Of a stretch of 64,000 nt of DNA, positions 34,397 through 43,469 are shown piece by piece (positions within the stretch are counted from its first letter, which is position 1; each line of letters begins with the position of its first letter). The notes beneath the pieces are model-generated. The model was not told the DNA's origin and ran no database searches. It saw nothing but the letters and a program-made list of their open reading frames with translations. The stretch is from Faecalicatena absiana (GTDB lineage Bacteria; Bacillota; Bacilli; Lactobacillales; Lactobacillaceae): positions 188,837-252,836 of the forward strand of contig JAEDAG010000002.1 of the NCBI GenBank assembly GCA_017309015.1, read 5' to 3'. Made by a program: the position numbers and the translations under genes.

Positions 34397-34639
34397 CTAT
34401 TCCTTTGGCGCCGACGCGTCGGTTGGATCCAGCGGCTTTTCGTGGCCGTCGGCGTCAATCAGCTTGGCCACCGTGCTTTCAGCTGCCGTCAGCTGCTGCT
34501 TCAGGTCCTTGCTGATCTTTACCCCGGCTTGGAACTGGGTCAAGGCCTCATCCAAAGAAACCTGCCCATTCTCCAAGCTGGAGACTATCTGCTGCAGCTG
34601 CTGCAACTCTTCTTCAAAATTGTTCTTTTTCTCAGCCAT
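34397..34639 (-). CDS. xseB: exodeoxyribonuclease VII small subunit (80 aa)
   Basis: This is a short helical protein that binds the C-terminal part of XseA in several copies. The family stretch FEEELQQLQQIVSSLENGQVSLDEALTQFQAG is clear. It overlaps the end of xseA by eight bases. The tail beyond residue 65 is variable and acidic-polar. Confidence 0.94.
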   Translation of the reverse strand: MAEKKNNFEEELQQLQQIVSSLENGQVSLDEALTQFQAGVKISKDLKQQLTAAESTVAKLIDADGHEKPLDPTDASAPKE

Positions 34640-36011
34640 TTTCTTCTTCCTTTACTTCATCAATCGTTGCCTTGGCGCGTCCGTCCGCGAAGTGGATCTG
34701 GACCTGGCTGCCAGCCTGCAGCTGCTTAACGGAAACGATCATCTCATTGTCTTCATTCGTCGTATACGTGTAGCCCCGGCTCAGGGTCTGCAAGGGGCTA
34801 AAGTCATTCAGCTGCTGAACCAGCTGACCAAATTCGCTGCCCTTGCCCTCCAGCAGGTGCTTCATGGCCGTCACCAGGCGCTTGTCCAGGAAATCAGCCT
34901 GCTGAAGCAGCTGCATCACCCGCTTGTCAGGCGACTGGGCCTGCAGCCTTTGGGTCAGATTGCCTGCCCGCTGGCTAGCTCCCTGCAGGCGCAGCTTCAT
35001 CAAGTCGCCCATTCGCTGGGTGAGCATGTCGACCTGCTGAGCCTTTTGCTCATACAAGCGCTGGGGCTCGCGCATGACGACTGACGAGTCCAATCTTGCC
35101 AGGGCCTGCTTGCGGACCTCAATCACGGCGCGAATGCCGTGCAAAAGACGCGCCTGCAGCTGGGCTAGGTCAGTCAAGACGCTGGCCAGGTCAGGCGTGG
35201 CTAGTTCCGCGGCCGCGGTTGGGGTCGCGGCCCGGGCATCAGCGGCCAAATCGCACAAGGTCGTATCCGTTTCATGGCCAACCGAAGAAATGACTGGCAT
35301 GTTCATGGCGTAGACCTGGCGCACGACGGCTTCTTCATTGAAAGGCCACAAGTCTTCCAGCGATCCGCCCCCCCGGCCAATGATCATCACGTCTACTTCG
35401 CTGCTTCTGGCCTGAATCTGTTGCATGGCCGCCACCAGACTGGCCGCGGCTTCCTCGCCCTGAACCTGGGCCGGATACAGGTCAATTTCTGCGTGCGGAA
35501 AGCGGCGGTTGGCCGTAACCATGATATCGTGGATGACCGCCCCGGAAGCCGAAGTAACCACGGCAATCTTGTCCGGGAAAAGCGGCAGGCGGCGTTTGTG
35601 ATCGGGATTGAACAGGCCTTCGCTGCTCAGCTTCTTCTGCAGCTGCAGGAAGCGTTCATACAAGGCCCCAAGGCCGGCCGGCTCCATGGTGCGGGCATAA
35701 AACTGGTAGCTGCCCTGCACTTCATAGGTTGACACGCGCCCCGTCAGGTAGACCTTCATCCCCTCTTCCGGCTCAAACTTGACCTTCTCAAAGTCATTCC
35801 GAAACATGACCACGTTGATCTTGGCGTGGTCGTCCTTTAATGAAAAATACTGGTGTCCTCCCCGCCGGTAGCGGAAGTTGGACAGTTCACCCTGCAAAAA
35901 GACCTGGTGGAGAAAGTGGTCCTTGTCGAATTTTTGCCGGATGTACCAGTTTAAATCAGAGACGGTCAGGTACTTTTGCTCCCCTGGCCCTGTTTGCTTA
36001 ATCGAGTCCAT
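34632..36011 (-). CDS. xseA: exodeoxyribonuclease VII large subunit (459 aa)
   Basis: XseA degrades single-stranded DNA from both ends. It has an N-terminal OB fold (VFLQGELSNFRYRRGGHQYFSLKD), then the catalytic region with RRFPHAEIDLYPAQVQGEEA, IIGRGGGSLEDLWPFNEE and SVGHETDTTLCD. A long coiled-coil helix binds XseB copies. It overlaps folD by 14 bases and xseB by eight. Length is typical. Confidence 0.95.
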   Translation of the reverse strand: MDSIKQTGPGEQKYLTVSDLNWYIRQKFDKDHFLHQVFLQGELSNFRYRRGGHQYFSLKDDHAKINVVMFRNDFEKVKFEPEEGMKVYLTGRVSTYEVQGSYQFYARTMEPAGLGALYERFLQLQKKLSSEGLFNPDHKRRLPLFPDKIAVVTSASGAVIHDIMVTANRRFPHAEIDLYPAQVQGEEAAASLVAAMQQIQARSSEVDVMIIGRGGGSLEDLWPFNEEAVVRQVYAMNMPVISSVGHETDTTLCDLAADARAATPTAAAELATPDLASVLTDLAQLQARLLHGIRAVIEVRKQALARLDSSVVMREPQRLYEQKAQQVDMLTQRMGDLMKLRLQGASQRAGNLTQRLQAQSPDKRVMQLLQQADFLDKRLVTAMKHLLEGKGSEFGQLVQQLNDFSPLQTLSRGYTYTTNEDNEMIVSVKQLQAGSQVQIHFADGRAKATIDEVKEEENG

Positions 36012-36849
36012 GCTGTCTCCTCGTCAACTTGATGACTTCTTCCATCAGAAATTCAACCGTGAGGGGACCGACGCCGCCAGGAACTGGCGTGATCCAGCTG
36101 GCCTTGTCCTTGACCTGGTCAAAGTCCACGTCACCCATCAGCTGGCCATCTACCCGGTTGATCCCGACGTCGATGACCACCGCTCCTTCTTTGACCATCT
36201 CGGCTTTGATCATGTGGGGCTTGCCCACGGCTGAGACCAGGATATCAGCCCGGCGGGTCAATTCGCCCAGGTCGCGCGTGTGCGAGTGCAAGATGGACAC
36301 GGAAGCGTTTCTTTCCAGCATCAATGCCGCCAAAGGCTTGCCCACGATATTGGAGCGGCCGACGATCACGGCATTCTTCCCGTTCAGATCAATTTGGTAG
36401 TGGTCCAAGAGGGCAATGATCCCCGCCGCGGTCGCTGGCTCAACGAAATGCTTGCCCATCCACAAGCGGCCAATATTGGCTGGCGTCAAGCCGTCAACGT
36501 CCTTTTCCGGATCGATGCGCTCAATCACCTTGTCGACGTCAATCTGGTCGGGTACGGGCAACTGCACCATCAAGCCCGCGACTTCCGCATCGGCGTTGAG
36601 GCGATCGATCAGTCTTAAGACGTCCTCTTCGCTCTCGTCTTCCGGTAGTTGGTAGACCACCTGCTTGATGCCGATCTTTTCGGCTTTCTTTCGCTTAGAG
36701 CGGACATAGACCTTGCTGGCCGGGTCCTCCCCTATATTAATTACACAAAATTTTGGATTTATGCCGTGGCTTTTTAAAGAATTCGTTTCTTCAGCCAAAT
36801 TCCGGCCCAAATGCTGGGCCAAGGCTTTCCCATCTAAGATCTTTCCCAA
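35998..36849 (-). CDS. folD: methylene-tetrahydrofolate dehydrogenase/cyclohydrolase FolD (283 aa)
   Basis: FolD interconverts methylene- and 10-formyl-tetrahydrofolate, the one-carbon donor for PurN, PurH and Fmt in this window. The active Lys lies in YVRSKRKKAEKIGI near residue 56. The NADP site is GRSNIVGKPLA, and PVPGGVGPLTVEFLMEE closes the family pattern. The likely start is a TTG at 36849 with AAGGAG about 11 bases upstream. A terminator-like hairpin lies directly upstream, between nusB and this gene. Confidence 0.94.
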   Translation of the reverse strand: MGKILDGKALAQHLGRNLAEETNSLKSHGINPKFCVINIGEDPASKVYVRSKRKKAEKIGIKQVVYQLPEDESEEDVLRLIDRLNADAEVAGLMVQLPVPDQIDVDKVIERIDPEKDVDGLTPANIGRLWMGKHFVEPATAAGIIALLDHYQIDLNGKNAVIVGRSNIVGKPLAALMLERNASVSILHSHTRDLGELTRRADILVSAVGKPHMIKAEMVKEGAVVIDVGINRVDGQLMGDVDFDQVKDKASWITPVPGGVGPLTVEFLMEEVIKLTRRQHGLD

Positions 36850-36869
36850 GTTTTGCAGGTCTCCTTAAC

Positions 36870-36895
36870 AAAAAAAGCCGGCAAAATGCCGGCTT
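36870..36895 (-). terminator. terminator-like hairpin between nusB and folD
   Basis: AAGCCGGCA pairs with TGCCGGCTT across a three-base loop, followed on the minus strand by TTTTTTT. It ends or attenuates the efp-asp23-nusB transcript before folD. Confidence 0.85.
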
Positions 36896-36900
36896 CCAAA

Positions 36901-37299
36901 TTATTCTTGCACAAAATTTGCCAATAAGCCATTGATAAACGGCTTTGATTTCGGATCATCGAATTCATCGCACAGGTTCAATGCTTCATTGATCGCGGAC
37001 TTGTCTTCGATGACTGTGCTGTGCAGCATTTCATAAAGAGCCACTTCCAAGATGGCCAGCGTGGTTTTGCTCAAACGTTCGATCCGCCAGCCTTGCTTCA
37101 GCTTGGAGGAGATCTTCTCGCGCAATTCGCCTTGGCAGGCAATCACGCCGGCGATCAGTTCCTTGCTGTAGTCTGGCAGGGCCTTGAGGTCCAGGGCAGA
37201 CGCCACGCTCTGCTCAAGCTCCTCCACGCTCAGGCCTGGGTCTTGGTTGTACAGGTAAATGGCTTGCAGTGCAATCTTGCGACTTTGGTGTTGATTCAT
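36901..37299 (-). CDS. nusB: transcription antitermination factor NusB (132 aa)
   Basis: NusB is an all-helical RNA-binding protein of the rRNA antitermination complex. The start MNQHQSRKIALQAIYLYNQDP and the later LSKTTLAILEVALYEML and KSAINEALNLCDEFDDPKSKPFINGLL segments are diagnostic. It overlaps the asp23-family gene by a TAATG junction, and a terminator follows. Confidence 0.95.
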   Translation of the reverse strand: MNQHQSRKIALQAIYLYNQDPGLSVEELEQSVASALDLKALPDYSKELIAGVIACQGELREKISSKLKQGWRIERLSKTTLAILEVALYEMLHSTVIEDKSAINEALNLCDEFDDPKSKPFINGLLANFVQE

Positions 37300-37736
37300 T
37301 ACTTAGCTTCTTCTTCTTGATCAGGAAACAGTGGTTGATCGTCATCTTCGAAATTATGTTCATCTTCTGGGAAGACGAGACCAACAACGTGAACATTGAT
37401 TGACTTCAAATTCATGTCGGTCATTTGCGCCAATTGCTGCTTGAGAGCTTCTTGGATCTTAGCAGCAACTGAAGGAACGTTTACGCCATACTTGAGGTAA
37501 ACGTAGACATCAGCGGTCAAATCACCGTTTTCGTCAACCGTTACGCTAACGCCCTTGCCCCGATCTTCACGGCCCAGCACCCGGTTCAAGCCTGACTTCA
37601 GGCCGCCCCGCATGCCGGCAACGCCATCAACCTTCTTGGCTGAAATGCCCAGAATTACTTCCAGCACCGTCAAGTCAATCTTGATTTGGTCGCCATCGTC
37701 GTTGCCGCTTAAAACAATCGTAGAATTATCAGCCAT
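37299..37736 (-). CDS. Asp23/YqhY-family protein (145 aa)
   Basis: This is the second Asp23-type paralog, in the efp-yqhY-nusB order known from Bacillus. The core IDLTVLEVILGISAKKVDGVAGM and VYLKYGVNVPSVAAKIQEALKQQL are typical. The C-terminal tail after residue 125 is strongly acidic (Asp/Glu-rich). In relatives YqhY has been linked to control of fatty-acid synthesis; whether that applies here is not shown by the sequence. Confidence 0.9.
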   Translation of the reverse strand: MADNSTIVLSGNDDGDQIKIDLTVLEVILGISAKKVDGVAGMRGGLKSGLNRVLGREDRGKGVSVTVDENGDLTADVYVYLKYGVNVPSVAAKIQEALKQQLAQMTDMNLKSINVHVVGLVFPEDEHNFEDDDQPLFPDQEEEAK

Positions 37737-37755
37737 TTTTCCACCTCAAAAAATC

Positions 37756-38322
37756 TTACTTAGCACGTGATACGTATGAACCGTCACTAGTATTGATCGT
37801 CAAAACGTCACCAACATTGATGAAGAATGGCACATTGACAACCAGCCCAGTTTCCATCGTAGCTGGCTTGCCACCACCGGAAGAGGTATCGCCGCGGATG
37901 CCTGGTTCGGTGTCAACGACTTCCAGGTCAACCGTGTTTGGCAGGTCGATCCCCAAAGTCTCACCGTTGTGGGAAATTACGTTCACAACCATGTTTTCCT
38001 TAAGATACTTGGCTTCGTCAGTAATTTGGGCGTTTGGCACTTCCAATTGCTCGTAAGTGTTGGTATCCATGAAGACATAGCTTGCGCCGTCGTTGTACAG
38101 GTATTGCATTTCCCGGGTTTGAATGTCAGCAGTTTCCACCTTAGCCGTTGAACGGAAAGTGTATTCCTGAGTCGCGCCAGTCCGCAGACTCTTCAGCTTT
38201 GAACGGACAAAGGCGCTGCCCTTGCCTGGCTTAACGTGCTGGAATTCAACGATACGCCACAGATCGTTGTTGTATTCGATCGTCAGGCCGTTCTTGAATT
38301 CATTAACAGAAATCATTGTCAT
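37756..38322 (-). CDS. efp: translation elongation factor P (188 aa)
   Basis: EF-P rescues ribosomes stalled at consecutive prolines. Three OB-like domains are present. The tip lysine lies in KPGKGSAF (Lys34 with this start). The GGGGGA site suits the ATG at 38322 best, giving MTMISVNEF; the next ATG, two codons on, is the other option. It follows the peptidase gene pepP after 69 bases, the common Firmicute pairing. Confidence 0.94.
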   Translation of the reverse strand: MTMISVNEFKNGLTIEYNNDLWRIVEFQHVKPGKGSAFVRSKLKSLRTGATQEYTFRSTAKVETADIQTREMQYLYNDGASYVFMDTNTYEQLEVPNAQITDEAKYLKENMVVNVISHNGETLGIDLPNTVDLEVVDTEPGIRGDTSSGGGKPATMETGLVVNVPFFINVGDVLTINTSDGSYVSRAK

Positions 38323-38391
38323 CTGAAAATCCCCCATTTCTACATAATAAATTGTACCAATAAAGACTTGTTTTGACCACAAAAACTAATT

Positions 38392-39498
38392 CTAGAGGTG
38401 AATCAGTTCGTCCTTCGGCAGCGTCGTCAAGACTTCTGGCGTGTCGCCGTTGACCAAGATGTCGTCTTCAATCCGGACCCCGCCTTCTGGCAGGTAGATG
38501 CCCGGTTCAACGGTATGCACGATGCCGTTTTCCAGGGTCGTGTCCCGGAAGAGAAAGGCTGGCTGGCACATTTCGTGAATTTCCAGACCAATCCCATGAC
38601 CGATGCCGTGGCCAAAGTATTGACCATAGCCTTGCTCGTTGATGTAGCCGCGGGCCGCCTGGTCGACGTCCTTGCCCGTGTTCCCCGCCTTGGCCGCGGC
38701 AATCCCGCGGCGCTGGGCTTCATGGACGATCTTGTAGATCTTTTCCAGTTCTGGAGAAACGGAGCCGATCGCGTAGGTTCTGGTAATGTCGGCTGTATAG
38801 CCGTTGTAGGCGGCAGCGGCATCGATCACGACCAGTTCATGCTCTTGCATCAGCTTGTCGCTGGCTACCCCGTGGGCCCATGATGACCGGTAGCCTGAGG
38901 CCACGATTGAATCGTAGCCTGGGCCATCCCCGCCGTTAAGCTTGAAGAGGTAGTCAAGTTTAGCGCCTACGTCGCGCTCTTTGGCACCTGGCTTAATCAG
39001 CGGCAGAATGCCTTCAAAGGCAATCTGGGAAATCTCCACGGCCTTGCGCAAGGTGGCCAGTTCCAGGTCATCCTTGACATTGCGGACGCGTTCAACGATT
39101 TCGGCCGCCATGACCAGATCTACTTCCGGCAGCAGCTCCTTGATGGCCGCAAATTCGTAGGCTGAAACGAATTCAGCTTCCACTAAGACCTTCTTGGCCC
39201 CGGTAGCTTTGATCTGTTCGGCAATTTCGGCTGCTTCATGGCCGTGCTTCATAATGACGGTCAGTTCACCGACTGCCTGGCTCTTGATCTGCGGAGCAAA
39301 GCGGGAGTCGGACAGCAAAATCCGGTCACCGTCTTTGGTCAGGATCAATTGCGCCTCTTCACCAGTAAAATTGGTCAAATAGCGGTAGTTGGCCCGGTTG
39401 AAGACCAGCAAGGCATCGGCATCTTGTTCTTTGATCAGTTCAGTCGTCTTGGCGATTCTGCGCGTCAAGAGGCTAAGCAGTTCTTCGTTTTTTGACAT
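38392..39498 (-). CDS. pepP: M24-family Xaa-Pro aminopeptidase/dipeptidase (368 aa)
   Basis: This cytoplasmic metallopeptidase removes residues before proline from peptides, a key step in using casein fragments. An N-terminal creatinase-like domain is followed by the pita-bread fold with metal ligands in IDAAAAYNGYTADITRTYAIG (two Asp), GHGIGHGIGLEIHE (His), VEPGIYLP (Glu) and GVRIEDDI (Glu). The start at 39498 has AAAGGA eight bases upstream. PepP and PepQ cannot be cleanly separated by eye; the position upstream of efp favours the PepP-like group. Confidence 0.88.
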   Translation of the reverse strand: MSKNEELLSLLTRRIAKTTELIKEQDADALLVFNRANYRYLTNFTGEEAQLILTKDGDRILLSDSRFAPQIKSQAVGELTVIMKHGHEAAEIAEQIKATGAKKVLVEAEFVSAYEFAAIKELLPEVDLVMAAEIVERVRNVKDDLELATLRKAVEISQIAFEGILPLIKPGAKERDVGAKLDYLFKLNGGDGPGYDSIVASGYRSSWAHGVASDKLMQEHELVVIDAAAAYNGYTADITRTYAIGSVSPELEKIYKIVHEAQRRGIAAAKAGNTGKDVDQAARGYINEQGYGQYFGHGIGHGIGLEIHEMCQPAFLFRDTTLENGIVHTVEPGIYLPEGGVRIEDDILVNGDTPEVLTTLPKDELIHL

Positions 39499-39605
39499 AA
39501 GCACCATCCTTTTATGAGATTTTCGTGATGCTTCTATTATACAAAAAATCGCTTACCACCGCTCGCCTGACTTGCAAAAGTCGTGATAAGTTTTTGCGAT
39601 CCAAA

Positions 39606-39636
39606 AGAAAAAGCAGGCAGCTCTTTGCTTCCTGCT
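39606..39636 (-). terminator. terminator after rpmA
   Basis: AGCAGG pairs with CCTGCT on the minus strand with a long loop and a following TTTTTC. It is weaker than most others in the window. Confidence 0.6.
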
Positions 39637-39655
39637 CTTTGGTTGGCTGTTTAAA

Positions 39656-39955
39656 TTATTCAGCGTCTTCTTCTGGCAAGACAGAAACTTGCTTCTTGTA
39701 CTTGCCAAGACGTTCAAACTTAACAACGCCGGTAGTCAATGCGAACAAAGTGTCGTCGCCACCGCGGCCAACGTTCTTGCCTGGGTGGATCTTAGTACCG
39801 CGTTGACGGTAGATGATAGCACCGGCGTTTACGAGTTGACCGTCAGCGCGCTTTGCGCCCAAACGACGACCAGCTGAGTTACGACCGTTGGCAGTTGAAC
39901 CACCACCCTTGTGGTGGGCGAGTAACTTTGCGTTTGAAAGAATGTTCATCATCAT
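39656..39955 (-). CDS. rpmA: large-subunit ribosomal protein L27 (99 aa)
   Basis: L27 reaches the peptidyl-transferase centre with its N-terminus. The conserved body [21 protein letters not shown] begins at about residue 13. In front of it is a short extension, [12 protein letters not shown], that lacks the FF-A cleavage site usual in Firmicutes. The cysteine-protease gene prp (ysxB), normally between rplU and rpmA, is absent; only 15 bases separate the two. The start at 39955 follows GAGGTG. Confidence 0.95.
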   Translation of the reverse strand: MMMNILSNAKLLAHHKGGGSTANGRNSAGRRLGAKRADGQLVNAGAIIYRQRGTKIHPGKNVGRGGDDTLFALTTGVVKFERLGKYKKQVSVLPEEDAE

Positions 39956-39970
39956 AGTGTTCACCTCTTA

Positions 39971-40282
39971 CTAAGCTTCGATGCTCTTGACAGTAACCTT
40001 GGTGTAAGGTTGACGGTGACCGTACTTAGAGTGTGAGTGCTTCTTTGGCTTGTACTTGAAGGTTACGACCTTCTTTTCCTTGCCTTGCTTGTCTACAGAA
40101 GCAACAACCTTAGCACCTTCTACCAATGGAGTGCCGACCTTAACGTCTTCACCATTGGCAACCAGGATTACTTGGTCAAAAACAACTTCTTCGCCAGCTT
40201 GAACGTCAAGCTTTTCAACGAAGATACTTTCGCCTTCGGCAACCTTGTATTGCTTGCCACCGGTCTTAATAACTGCGTACAT
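39971..40282 (-). CDS. rplU: large-subunit ribosomal protein L21 (103 aa)
   Basis: L21 binds 23S rRNA. The start [25 protein letters not shown] is standard, and the C-terminus [21 protein letters not shown] is typical. The ATG at 40282 follows ACGGAGG. The upstream in-frame reading belongs to the structured L21 leader, not to protein. It heads the rplU-rpmA unit. Confidence 0.96.
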   Translation of the reverse strand: MYAVIKTGGKQYKVAEGESIFVEKLDVQAGEEVVFDQVILVANGEDVKVGTPLVEGAKVVASVDKQGKEKKVVTFKYKPKKHSHSKYGHRQPYTKVTVKSIEA

Positions 40283-40396
40283 TAGTACACCTCCGTGTAA
40301 ATACTTAGACTCGCCATCAAAGGTGCCGCGGATTTCGCGGTCTTGCAAACCTCTTCTGTGCGGTTGCAGAATCGAGGTATCTCTCAAATTGCAACG
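40283..40396 (-). ncRNA. L21 leader (rplU 5' regulatory RNA)
   Basis: Between the promoter and rplU the minus strand reads AGATACCTCGATTCTGCAACC, then CAGAAGAGGTTTGCAAGA and a short hairpin CCGCGAAATCCGCGG just before the ribosome site. This order matches the known ribosomal-protein L21 leader of Firmicutes. It is thought to allow autoregulation by L21. Recognition is from memory of the motif. Confidence 0.75.
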
Positions 40397-40401
40397 TTCA
40401 T

Positions 40402-40431
40402 AGTATAGCACGGGCAAGGGAATAAACTCAA
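40402..40431 (-). promoter_or_regulatory. promoter of rplU-rpmA
   Basis: On the minus strand TTGAGT and TATACT are 18 bases apart, just upstream of the L21 leader. Confidence 0.65.
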
Positions 40432-40534
40432 GCTTTTTCTCTAAGTATATTGCTATTTTTTCCCAGCAAAATGCTATAGAATGGAAGGGTCAGAAGCTGC
40501 AGCCACGGCTGCAATATTAAGGAAAGGATCTTTC

Positions 40535-40894
40535 ATGAAGAAATTTTACGGCTACAAGCGCTGCTCCACTTCCAGGAAAGCCCAGAAGTGGCTGGACGAG
40601 CACGGAGTTGAATATGAGTTTCAAGATCTGGTAGCAAAGCCGCCGGCCAAGGCTGACCTGGTCAAATGGCTGACCAAGTACCAGGACCGGGGCCTGCGCT
40701 ACTTCTTTAACACCAGCGGCCAGCACTACCGGCAGCTGGGCTTAAAAGACAAGATCAAGGACATGACGATTGCTGAAGCCGCCGACATAATGGCCAAAGA
40801 CGGCAAATTGATCAAGCGGCCGCTCTTGGTTGACAATGACCGCCTGACCTGTGGCTTTAAAGAAGCCGTTTACGAGGAGACCTGGAAGAAGTAA
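40535..40894 (+). CDS. ArsC/Spx-family protein (119 aa)
   Basis: This has a thioredoxin-like fold of the arsenate reductase/Spx group. The N-terminal motif is YKRCSTSRKAQKWL, with a single active cysteine followed by Ser (CXXS), as in many YffB/ArsC-like proteins of lactobacilli. The sequence KRPLLVDNDRLTCGFKE matches the conserved C-terminal loop. The start at 40535 follows AAAGGAT. Three bases separate it from the HAD gene. A redox or arsenate role is not proven; the regulator Spx usually has CXXC and a different tail. Confidence 0.75.
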   Translation: MKKFYGYKRCSTSRKAQKWLDEHGVEYEFQDLVAKPPAKADLVKWLTKYQDRGLRYFFNTSGQHYRQLGLKDKIKDMTIAEAADIMAKDGKLIKRPLLVDNDRLTCGFKEAVYEETWKK

Positions 40895-40896
40895 CC

Positions 40897-41601
40897 ATGG
40901 ACGAACGCAAAATCTACACGCATTTTCTTTTTGACCTGGATGACACGATTTTTGACTTCCCAGCCGCGGAGCTGCACGGACTGGAGAAGGTCTACGCGGC
41001 TTTGGACATGAAGCTGAGCCATGAGGACCACCAGCACTACTCTGCCTTCAACAAGGAGCTCTGGGATGACATCGATGCCGGCCGCTTGACCCGTGACGAG
41101 ATGCAGGCCCGCCGCTTTCCAGAATTCTTCCAGAACGAATATGGCCTGCAGCTGGAAAACAATGCCGAGCTGGTCAAGATCTACCAGCAGGGCCTGGCTG
41201 AAAGCCATGAGCTCTTGCCCAACGCGGCCAAGGTCATCCGCCGCCTGCACCAGCAAGGCCACTACCTGGCAATTGTTTCCAACGGCCTGCTCAAGGTCCA
41301 ACAGGCCAAGCTGGCAGACGTGGGGCTCTTAGACTGCTTCAATGACCTGTTCATTTCCCGGGAGATCGGCCACATGAAGCCAAACCCGGAATTTTTTGAA
41401 TACGTCCTGGCCCACTCCAAGTGCAACACCGCCAACACCCTGGTCATCGGCGACTCGCTTAAGACTGACATGCTGGGTGCCAAGCGGGCGGGTTTGGACT
41501 CCGTCTGGTACAACCGCCACAAGCGGCCAAACCAGACCCTGGTCCACCCGACCTATACGATCAGCGACCTGCTTGAGTTGGAAGAAATCGTGAATGGCTA
41601 G
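40897..41601 (+). CDS. HAD-superfamily nucleotidase, YjjG-like (234 aa)
   Basis: This is a phosphatase of HAD subfamily IA. Motif I FDLDDTIFDF supplies the nucleophile Asp13 and acid Asp15. Motif II is IVSNGL, motif III includes KPNPEFFEYVL, and motif IV is VIGDSLKTDMLGAKRAGLDSVW. The cap domain is helical. The overall pattern resembles YjjG/YfnB proteins, which clean up non-canonical pyrimidine nucleotides. It is co-transcribed with the ArsC-like gene and ends at a strong terminator. Confidence 0.8.
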   Translation: MDERKIYTHFLFDLDDTIFDFPAAELHGLEKVYAALDMKLSHEDHQHYSAFNKELWDDIDAGRLTRDEMQARRFPEFFQNEYGLQLENNAELVKIYQQGLAESHELLPNAAKVIRRLHQQGHYLAIVSNGLLKVQQAKLADVGLLDCFNDLFISREIGHMKPNPEFFEYVLAHSKCNTANTLVIGDSLKTDMLGAKRAGLDSVWYNRHKRPNQTLVHPTYTISDLLELEEIVNG

Positions 41602-41624
41602 GCAACAACTGAATTTACAAAAAT

Positions 41625-41658
41625 AAAAAGCTTTGGCGAAAACTCGTCAAAGCTTTTT
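41625..41658. terminator. bidirectional terminator between the HAD gene and pcp
   Basis: AAAAAGCTTTG.CGA pairs with TCG.CAAAGCTTTTT across an AAAC loop. Flanks suit both converging genes. Confidence 0.9.
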
Positions 41659-41665
41659 ATCTGCC

Positions 41666-42298
41666 CTAATTTTCGACAATCACGGCAATTGCCGCTTCCA
41701 GGCCCTTGACGATGGTTGCCAATGCCATTGACGGCGAGTTGGGCCGGCGGGTCACCTGTTCAGGGACGAACGGCACGTGAATAAAGCCGGCTTTAAGCTG
41801 GGGGAATTCCTGCTCGCGCAGGTATTGCACCTGATACATCAGGTGGTTGCAGACAAAGGTTCCAGCCGTAGTTGAAACCTTGGCCGGCACGCCTGCCTTC
41901 CGGATGGCACTCACCAGCTTCTTGACCGGGAACTGGGTAAAGTAGGCCGCTTGCCCGTCTGCCTGGATCACCTGCTCGACTGGCTGCTGGCCGGCATTGT
42001 CGGGAACGCCCGCGTCGTCATAGTTGATCGCGACCAGTTCCGGCGTCAGGCAGGCCCGGCCGCCGGCCTGGCCCACGCACAAGACGCAGTCAGGCTGCTC
42101 CTTGATGATGGCCTCCCGGACGACTTGCGCTGCCCGGCTAAAAACGGTCGGCACTTCCAGCTTGATCACGGCCGCGCCGCTGATCTCATCTGGCAGCTTG
42201 AAGACCGCCTGGCTGGCCGGATTGACTTTCTGCCCGTCAAAAGGGTCAAAGCCGGTGACCAGGATTTTCTTTTGCCTTGCTTCGCTTTTATTAGCCAT
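41666..42298 (-). CDS. pcp: pyrrolidone-carboxylate peptidase Pcp (210 aa)
   Basis: Pcp removes N-terminal pyroglutamate from peptides (C15 cysteine peptidase). The N-terminal [11 protein letters not shown] is diagnostic. Catalytic residues are Glu87 in TPELVAIN, Cys150 in [12 protein letters not shown] and His174 in FIHVPF. The ATG at 42298 has GGGGGA seven bases upstream. It begins one base after the stop of the preceding PLP enzyme gene, so it belongs to the T-box operon, an unusual partner for sulfur amino-acid genes. Confidence 0.93.
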   Translation of the reverse strand: MANKSEARQKKILVTGFDPFDGQKVNPASQAVFKLPDEISGAAVIKLEVPTVFSRAAQVVREAIIKEQPDCVLCVGQAGGRACLTPELVAINYDDAGVPDNAGQQPVEQVIQADGQAAYFTQFPVKKLVSAIRKAGVPAKVSTTAGTFVCNHLMYQVQYLREQEFPQLKAGFIHVPFVPEQVTRRPNSPSMALATIVKGLEAAIAVIVEN

Positions 42299-42299
42299 C

Positions 42300-43427
42300 T
42301 TAGTCCCCCAATGCCTGCCGCAAGTCGGCAATCAAGTCATCCGGATCCTCCAGGCCAACCGACAAGCGTAAGAGCTTGGTCGTGATCCCCAGGCGGACGC
42401 GCTGGTCTGCTTCCACGTCATCGTGGGTCTGGTAGTAGGGAATGGTGATCAGGCTTTCCGCCCCGCCCAGACTTTCCGCGAATGTGATCACCTTGACGCT
42501 GTTCAAGACCCGCTCGACTTCTGCCTCGCTGTCCAAGTAGAAGGAGATCATGCCAGCCTTGCCAGGATACAGGACTTTTTCCACGTGCGGGGCGGTTTCC
42601 AGGAACTTGGCGATCTTCTTGGCGCTGGCGGTATGCTGCTTCATTCTTAGCGGCAGGGTCTTCAAGCTTCTGGTCAGCAGCCAGGCATCAAAGTTGGACA
42701 TGGTATCGCCGACCGTGATCGTGAACTGGAAGTAGTCATCGGCCAGCTTCTCATCCTTGACGACCACGATTCCGCCCAAGATATCGTTGTGCCCGCCCAG
42801 GTACTTGGTGGCTGAATGAATGACTACGTCAGCGCCCTCCGTCAGTGGCTTTTGGTAATACGGCGTGTAAAAAGTATTGTCAACCGCGACGATAATGTCC
42901 TTGTTGTAGGCGTGAACGGCAGCAGCGATCTGCTGGATGTCCAGTTTCTTCATGGTTGGATTGGACGGGGTTTCCAGCCAGACGATCCGGGTCTTCTCGT
43001 TCAATAGCTTGACCAAATCCGCCACTTTCCGTCCGTCCCACTGCTTGAAAATTACGCCGTAGTGACTTTCAACGTGGCGGAAGTAGCGGAAGTCGCCGCC
43101 GTAAAGGTCATCCAAAGAAACCAGCTCATCGCCCGTGTGCAGGATGCTCAAGACCAGCTGGATGGCCGCCATCCCGCTGGCCACGGCAAAGCCCTGGCAG
43201 CCCTCTTCCAAAGTGGCCAAGGTTTCTTCAACCACCTTGCGATTGGGCGCTTCAACCCGGGAGTAAGTGTAGCCCCGCAAGCGGTCAAAAGTTATCGCCT
43301 GCCGCAAATCCGGATGGCGGTAGCAAGCCGACAGATAGATCGGCTGGGAGACGGGGTTGGCCCCGTCCTTGATTGAGCCGGCTTCGGCCACGATCGTTTC
43401 AAACGCGCGCTTGTCTTTTTCAGTCAT
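42300..43427 (-). CDS. PLP-dependent transsulfuration enzyme (cystathionine synthase/lyase family, 375 aa)
   Basis: This is a member of the Cys/Met-metabolism PLP family. The PLP lysine lies in [12 protein letters not shown] near residue 201, and the cofactor-binding VASGMAAIQ and WLETPSNP segments are intact. The LGGHND motif and length of about 375 are close to MetI-type enzymes (cystathionine gamma-synthase or O-acylhomoserine thiolyase), but substrate cannot be fixed by eye. It is second in the T-box operon, 42 bases after the paralog at 43470. Confidence 0.8.
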   Translation of the reverse strand: MTEKDKRAFETIVAEAGSIKDGANPVSQPIYLSACYRHPDLRQAITFDRLRGYTYSRVEAPNRKVVEETLATLEEGCQGFAVASGMAAIQLVLSILHTGDELVSLDDLYGGDFRYFRHVESHYGVIFKQWDGRKVADLVKLLNEKTRIVWLETPSNPTMKKLDIQQIAAAVHAYNKDIIVAVDNTFYTPYYQKPLTEGADVVIHSATKYLGGHNDILGGIVVVKDEKLADDYFQFTITVGDTMSNFDAWLLTRSLKTLPLRMKQHTASAKKIAKFLETAPHVEKVLYPGKAGMISFYLDSEAEVERVLNSVKVITFAESLGGAESLITIPYYQTHDDVEADQRVRLGITTKLLRLSVGLEDPDDLIADLRQALGD

Positions 43428-43469
43428 TGTGCTCTCCTATTTCCTAATAATCTGTAAAAAACATTTCCA

